From Tieghemostelium lacteum (lineage: Eukaryota > Evosea > Eumycetozoa > Dictyosteliales > Raperosteliaceae): a stretch of 64,000 nucleotides of DNA. The notes below the pieces were generated by a model. The model did no database searches. It worked only from the letters and a program-made list of their open reading frames with translations, and had not been told where the DNA came from. The translations under genes and the position numbers were made by a program. Positions 58,557 to 64,000 of the stretch are shown piece after piece. How positions within the stretch are numbered: the stretch's first letter is position 1; the number at the start of each line of letters is the position of its first letter. Location: NCBI GenBank assembly GCA_001606155.1, contig LODT01000051.1, positions 1 through 64,000 on the forward strand, in the 5' to 3' direction.

Positions 58557-59792
58557 ATGGAAGAATCTAATTTAGATGATGAATTTAATGAAGAAAATAA
58601 AACTATAGATTCAACAGAAAATAGTAATCCAGTGACACCAAAAAGAAAAAGACAACCTACAAATGATACAGATGTATTATCACCAGGTGGATACCAATCG
58701 GATATTGATATTGAAGAGGAACAGGAAGATGATGAAGATGAAGTAGAGGAGGAGGAAGATGACTCTGAAGAGGAATCTGATGAAGATTATGTTGATGACA
58801 GAGAAACAAAGCAACCAAGAAAGAAAATTAAAATTGATAGTGATAGCGGAGCAGGTGGTTCTGAAAATGAAGAAGATGAACAAGACGAAGAATCTGAAGA
58901 AGAAGTTGAATCTGAAGAAGAGGAAGAAATACAAGAAGAATCTGAAGAAGAGTTTGATAGTGATGTTGATTCTGTAGACTTAGAATTAAACGATGAATCT
59001 GATCCAAATTATAAAAAACCAGTTATTGAAACTACTTCAAATGGAATAACAACAACAATTACAACTACAGATGAAAATAATATTCAATCTGATGTACAAA
59101 TGACTGATCAACAAAAAACTGAACAACAACAACAACAAGTAGAACAACAACCACAACAAAAAGAATATGATTTCAATACAGGATTACCAGAAGATGACTA
59201 TTTAGTACCTATAAAATTAGAAATACTATCAGGATATTTTAAATTATCAGATTCATTATTATGGAATATTAATGAAAAGAGTTTGACACCACAGCAATAT
59301 GTACATAGACTTTGTGTGGAGTTAGATTATCCTGAATATTTTGAACAAAATGTTATAGATTCAATGACACAACAGATTAATCATCACAAATCAGTAATGA
59401 GAGAATTTGCTAAACTCCTACCACTGTTTGATAACCAAAAAGAGTTTATTATCAGTATTCAATTGGATCTCAATGTGAATGGTCTCTATCTTAAAGATAA
59501 ATTTCAATGGGATATCTTTGGTAGCAATTCACCAGAGATATTTGCACGAACACTCAGTCAGGATTTGGGTCTATCCAGAGAATTTGAGTCTACTATTGTT
59601 TTCTCTATTCACGAACAACTTCAACACCACATACAACAAATTGTAAATCACCCACAACCTATAAAATATATAACTAGACAACCTCTGAAACCTGAACAAG
59701 CTTTCAGACCTGACTATGATCTACCACTATACAGTCCAACTGTTTCTCACAATAAACATCAACAAGCTACTGGAATCCCCCTATACAGATAG
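58557..59792 (+). CDS. snf5: SNF5/SMARCB1 subunit of SWI/SNF chromatin remodeller
   Basis: 411 residues, single exon. Residues 1-150 are unusually acidic (long D/E stretches) with a basic patch P-R-K-K-I-K-I-D near 90. The SNF5 homology domain covers about 215-370 as two imperfect repeats: L-V-P-I-K-L-E-I (repeat 1, with F-K-L-S-D-S-L-L-W-N) and I-I-S-I-Q-L-D-L-N-V (repeat 2, with L-K-D-K-F-Q-W-D). These contact the nucleosome acidic patch region and partner subunits. The ending includes R-P-D-Y-D-L-P. The acidic leader is longer than in animals, as low-complexity leaders often are here. Confidence 0.92.
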   Translation: MEESNLDDEFNEENKTIDSTENSNPVTPKRKRQPTNDTDVLSPGGYQSDIDIEEEQEDDEDEVEEEEDDSEEESDEDYVDDRETKQPRKKIKIDSDSGAGGSENEEDEQDEESEEEVESEEEEEIQEESEEEFDSDVDSVDLELNDESDPNYKKPVIETTSNGITTTITTTDENNIQSDVQMTDQQKTEQQQQQVEQQPQQKEYDFNTGLPEDDYLVPIKLEILSGYFKLSDSLLWNINEKSLTPQQYVHRLCVELDYPEYFEQNVIDSMTQQINHHKSVMREFAKLLPLFDNQKEFIISIQLDLNVNGLYLKDKFQWDIFGSNSPEIFARTLSQDLGLSREFESTIVFSIHEQLQHHIQQIVNHPQPIKYITRQPLKPEQAFRPDYDLPLYSPTVSHNKHQQATGIPLYR

Positions 59793-59862
59793 AAAATATA
59801 ATAAAGTAACAAACTTTAAAATTATTAATTATAATTAATTTTTTCTTTTAATTAAATTGGAC

Positions 59863-60786
59863 TTAAATGTCAGTTGAAAATGTTAAAGATTTATAGTCTT
59901 CTAATTCTTTTGTTAATTTTTCAATATTATTTTTCATGGTTTTGTAGGCATCAGTACCCAAGAAGATATTTGATGGTAAAGCTGTCCAATCTTTCTTTGA
60001 AAGTTCAATTAAAGCCAAAGCAGCTTTATCAGGATCACCAGGTTGATGACCTTCATATTGATTGAACATTGCAATACAATCACTAGTTTTATATTCAGGA
60101 ATTGGATTTTTAACAACTTTCAAGTTGCTACTTATAAACTTTGATTTAAATCCACCTGGTGATATTACAATACACCTTACACCAAAGGGTTTTAGGTCAA
60201 TGTCAAGTGAGTTGGTCAATCCATTCAATGCAAATTTAGAGCTGGTATAAGATGCCAAAGATGGAAAGAGTGCAACTGACCCTACCATAGATGAAATATT
60301 AAATATTAATCCTGATTTTTGATTTCTTAAATAGGGTGATACATATTTTACAATATTCAAAACGGCAAAAAAGTTAACTTCAAAAATTTGTTTAAAATCA
60401 TCAATTGAGCTTTCCTATTGTTTTTTAAAATTAATCTTATTAGTAGGTGGTTTTTAATATTTCTAAATAGATTTACATACTTCCAAGGCACCAAGGTAAC
60501 CATAACCTGCATTATTAACAACAATATCAATTCTTCCAAATTTTTGAATTGATAATTCAATAGCTTCTTTTACACTTGCTTCACTGGTTATATCAGTTTT
60601 AAAAGCAAATAGGTTAACTAGTTTGTTTGAATCAATACTTTTTGTTAATTCATCTGGAGATCTAGTTAGGCCCACAACCAAATTTCCACTTTCAAGAACC
60701 TTCTGAACAATACTCAAACCAATACCTGTTGAGGCTCCTGTTATTAACCAAACTTGTTTATTATTTGTTGTACTTGTTGTTGACAT
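59863..60786 (-). CDS. Classical short-chain dehydrogenase/reductase
   Basis: Two exons: 60786-60481 and 60414-59863, 66-base intron (GTATGT..TAG), 285 residues. Rossmann motif T-G-A-S-T-G-I-G at 16-23, D-I-T near 67, N-N-A-G at about 92-95, Asn116, Ser143/144 and the catalytic Y158-x-x-x-K162. It belongs to the oxidoreductase group that uses NADP or NAD; G-L-T-R-S after beta-2 may favour NADPH. Substrate cannot be told; retinol or steroid-type dehydrogenases are the nearest annotated relatives. All catalytic residues are present. Confidence 0.9.
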
Positions 60787-61821
60787 GAATAGATATCTTT
60801 TAAATAAATAATAAATTGTTATTTTACAAAAAGTTCATTTTACACCTTTTCGTATTTCAAAAGAATAAAAAAAAATATCAACAAATTAAAATCATTTATT
60901 ATGAAACAATTTCTTTTGATGACAAAGTAAAACTTAAGTAATAATCAGATTATAAAGTTGGTGATTTATATTCTTCTAGTATTTTAGTTAACTTTAAACT
61001 TTATTATTTTAAATATAGAAATGTTATTTATAACAATTCACTAGACAATTTTTTTCTCATGAATTTATTTGGTGTATCCACATAATTTCCATTGTAGATT
61101 AATAGGTTTTCTATATCTCTAGAATAAATACCAACTTTTATAGAGTGATAAATAGTATTAAAAGACCCTCACAAAATAAAATAAATTCAACTAGTTAATA
61201 TATATTAACAGGTGGTAAATTTTTTAAATTAAATAGAAATTCACCTAAATATAAACTTTTTTTCAAAGAAATGAAATTCATATCGAGAATGAGATATATA
61301 ATTGCATTAATTAAAATTATTTTATATGAAATGATAAATATCTAGATTTTTAATTTATATTGTGATTAAATCACCAAAGATTAGATTTAGATATAGTTAT
61401 TTTACACAATTTACATATCACAAACTAAAATAGAACCATGAAATCAGAAAATTAATATGTTTTGAAACTATGAATTTCTTCATTTACCTCTTCAAAAATA
61501 TCTTACTATGTATTACATAATAATAACCACTTGTAAAAAATGAAGTCACTAATATCAAGCCCTATTGTTAGAATTTATAATAATTTTATCCTCAATGACA
61601 TTTTAAGAAGAATAGGAAGTAAAACTAAAATAGTACTTTACCCAATAGTCTCACATTTAAGGAATATTACTCATTGACACTGGTACTAAATATAAACATG
61701 GACCCATAATCAACTCCAATATTTACAAAAAAGCAACAAAACAATCAATTATTTTTCAATAATACATAAATATCAATCAAACTACTTTTTTTTTTTTTTA
61801 TCAAAATTATTTCAATTTATT

Positions 61822-61848
61822 TACCCCAGCTTAAAAATACTTGGGGTA
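61822..61848. repeat. Inverted repeat TACCCCA / TGGGGTA
   Basis: Seven-base perfect arms at 61822-61828 and 61842-61848 with a 13-base A/T-rich loop. It is followed at once by CACCCCC. A rare G/C-rich spot in the A/T desert, possibly a paired factor-binding site. Confidence 0.55.
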
Positions 61849-62420
61849 CACCCCCTCACTGTTGATGGTGTAGTAAGATTTAAATTAAAAACAATGAAAT
61901 TTTAGATATTTTATCTTTTATTGGTCTCTAAATTCAACACACATGTTAGTTGCAGTGAGCATCAAAGATGATAAAGGGGAAGTTTGCTTTAATATAAAAC
62001 GATAGATTATCATATAAATCACATTGTAAAAATAGTCACTCGGATATAAATCTCCTGATTATAGTACAATCATCAATAGAGGAGACATGTGATTTAAATT
62101 AATAGAAATCACTATAATCAAAACCTTTAAATAATTATAAATTTCTAAAAGAAAATTTCTTTAGAAATCGATTTTAATTAAACTTTTTTTTTTTTTATTT
62201 TAAATTAGCTAATTAACATTACATCTTTTGTATTACTTTTTTATTTGTATTAATACCAACAGTAAAACTACTATACTTTTTTTTTTTTTTTTTACCAAAA
62301 ATAACATTTTTAATCAACAAACTAAAAAGTAAAGTATTATTTTATTATCTTTAGATTATCATAAATTTTATTTTAAATTTTAGATATTTTAGATATTTTC
62401 CCCTCCAATACCACACATTA

Positions 62421-62449
62421 CCACTGATAAAATGACATTAACAGTGGTG
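62421..62449. repeat. Inverted repeat ACCACTG / CAGTGGT
   Basis: Perfect 7-base arms at 62421-62427 and 62443-62449 around 15 A/T-rich bases, preceded by CCCCTCCAATACCACACA. Candidate regulatory element upstream of the partial gene. Confidence 0.5.
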
Positions 62450-63589
62450 AAATGTTTTAATATTTTAAAATAATGGTGCTCTTTTGAGTAAACTCCAATT
62501 GATTTACCCAATTAACATAATATTATTATTAGTGTTTTGTGTGTGTGTTATTTTTAGTGCTTTCACTATTTTTTTTTAAAAAAATTTTAAATTGTTGTGT
62601 GTCAAACCCTAAGATTAGTTTGATTAAATTTTGATTTCTACTCTTTTTTTTTTTGTTTTTAATTTAATCCTCTAATTGTTAATCAAATAATTTGTAACAC
62701 CACTAAAGGTAAATCATATTTTAGAATGTTTTTGATTTGATGAAATATCCATCCATTGTTTTTTTATAATTTTTATAAATTATTTTGTTTTATTAAATTC
62801 TGTTGTTCAAAAAGAATAGAGATATTTATCAATATTCAGTTAAATTGTAACTCATTTTCATTTAACTTAATTTTCTTTTAAAAGATCTAAAAAAAAAAAA
62901 AGTATTTTAGAACTAAAAATAAGAAGGGTAATTGTCAAATACCAATATAATTAATTAAAGAATACTATCGATCAGTTTCTTTAAAAATAGTATATACATT
63001 CGCCAAAAATAACCTTTTTACATAGATCTATAGATATCATTACACTTCCGGAAGGATTGTGTTTAGATTCCTACTGGTTTTCATAAAAATATTTTTTCAC
63101 AGCGTACACTTTCGAAGATTCGTAAAAAAAAGATCTTCAAAATATCTTTACGACCCGAAGAAGACCAAGTTTTTTTTTTTTTCAACACTTTCGTTTTTGA
63201 TAAATTAAAGCAAAGCACATCTCTTTGTATGTTTAAAAGTATAATTTCACGTGAATTTACAAATTCAATCATCACCCCTTTCTTCAAATTACACTATTCT
63301 TTTAATTTAGTTTTTCATTTTAATCCTTTGTAATTTTCATAAAATATCTTAAAATTCTTTCCCTTTTTGTGCATTTTACTCTTTTTTTCCCCTTCTTCAG
63401 ATATTTTCACAAGAATACCAGAAGATAGTTTTTTTTTTTTTTTTTAATTTAATTTAATTTAACATCACTTCTTTTAACACTAATTTTTACCTGTCACTTA
63501 TTTAGATATTAATTAAATATACACACACAGATATAGAGAGAAACATATTTTTAAATAACAATTAAACAATAAGAATAATAATAATATAA

Positions 63590-64000
63590 ATGAAAATACC
63601 AATAAATTCAATTGAATTGAATCAAGGATTGATGGATAGTGAAATGTATGTTCCAAACATTAAACCATCAGTTTCAAGTAACTCTTCATCACTTTCCAGT
63701 AGCACAGCTAGTTCAAGACCAGATTCACCAATTACTATGTCTACAACTACTACTACTACTACCAGTAGTACTACTACTAGTAACCACCATAGCAACCAAC
63801 ACCAAAACCACAATCGTATTAGTAAAAATACATTATTAAATATCTCCAATTCCACATCCAATTACACTAATATGATGGAACAACTAGAGATTTTTGTAGA
63901 GAAGATTGATCAATGTTCACCATCTACCAGACAATTGGTTTGGAATGCAGTTTTTCAACAATCTATTGAGACTGTTTTCAAGGATAAGAAACCACAACAT
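63590..64000 (+). CDS. N-terminal part of an unrecognised gene, runs off the window
   Basis: ATG 63590 opens a frame that is still open at 64000 (137 codons). Residues 1-90 are S/T/N/H-rich with long T and S runs. From about residue 98 the sequence becomes globular: M-E-Q-L-E-I-F-V-E-K-I-D-Q-C, then R-Q-L-V-W-N-A-V-F-Q-Q-S. I do not recognise the family; the defining domain may lie beyond the edge. The long upstream region suggests a regulated gene. Confidence 0.7.
   Translation, partial: MKIPINSIELNQGLMDSEMYVPNIKPSVSSNSSSLSSSTASSRPDSPITMSTTTTTTTSSTTTSNHHSNQHQNHNRISKNTLLNISNSTSNYTNMMEQLEIFVEKIDQCSPSTRQLVWNAVFQQSIETVFKDKKPQH

Larger units (their letters stand above)
60787..63589. promoter_or_regulatory. 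Long A/T-rich upstream region of the right-edge gene
   Basis: About 2.8 kb with no gene that I can support. Most is A/T with poly-A/T runs. G/C-containing islands stand out: the inverted repeat at 61822-61848, C/A-rich DNA and the inverted repeat at 62401-62450, GTGTGTGTG near 62538, and a CTTCCGGAAG palindrome at 63045-63054. A heat-shock-element-like GAAGATTC lies at about 63114-63121. Long upstream regions with G/T or C/A boxes are typical of developmentally regulated dictyostelid genes; function here is inferred. Confidence 0.45.

Noticed and set aside
1-64000. tRNA, rRNA genes or CRISPR arrays
   Set aside because: No T-loop consensus with cloverleaf pairing, no rRNA-like tract and no regularly spaced direct repeats were seen; a covariance-model scan would be decisive.

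Overview
The window looks like nuclear DNA of a dictyostelid social amoeba. Intergenic DNA is extremely A/T-rich with long A and T homopolymers. Proteins carry poly-Q, poly-N and Ser/Thr-rich tracts. Introns are short (about 50-100 bases), A/T-rich and mostly start GTATGT, GTAAGT or GTAAAT. The gene set fits too: an MrfA-type membrane-tethered transcription factor, a Mei2-like RNA-binding protein and slow-evolving mitochondrial genes. I cannot settle the species from sequence alone.

Layout. 0.2-14.1 kb is a dense core region: a PPR protein, TMEM120, histidine ammonia-lyase, mrfA (divergent from the lyase across a 1.4-kb promoter region) and a protein with two vWA domains and an F-box-like segment. 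14.2-26.4 kb is an accessory island. It holds a decaying hsp70 copy, an LTR-element fossil, fragments of an unrecognised gene and of a hybrid histidine kinase, two piggyBac-type remnants, a low-complexity remnant and a half-decayed F-box-like gene. In its middle sits one large intact intronless gene of much higher G/C content: a TPR-CHAT protein with a complete His/Cys protease dyad. 28.9-46.5 kb returns to core genes: SNM1/DCLRE1 nuclease, TOM40, a BRCT-DUF4062-NACHT-TPR STAND protein, a COA1-like protein, the RCE1 CAAX protease, a Mei2-like protein and a UPF1-like helicase. 46.5-49.7 kb is a second, smaller mobile patch: a perfect 27-bp-arm hairpin, a piggyBac transposase gene with a SAP domain, a SAM-domain remnant and a minus-strand remnant. 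49.8-60.8 kb is core again: NDUFAF1/CIA30, a DAZ/Boule-like RRM protein, a secreted alpha/beta hydrolase, UTP14, SNF5 and a short-chain dehydrogenase. 60.8-63.6 kb is a long A/T desert before a gene that runs off the right edge.

How the genes relate. Most neighbours are unrelated housekeeping genes, as usual in these compact genomes. Several are mitochondrial (PPR, TOM40, COA1-like, NDUFAF1). Two large proteins share the logic of intracellular sensors: the TPR-CHAT putative protease (19.6-23.0 kb) and the NACHT-TPR STAND ATPase (32.8-37.2 kb). The TPR-CHAT gene is the strongest candidate for a horizontally acquired, possibly undescribed system. Exon joins below were made by eye from reading-frame continuity and GT/AG sites; none was checked against transcripts.
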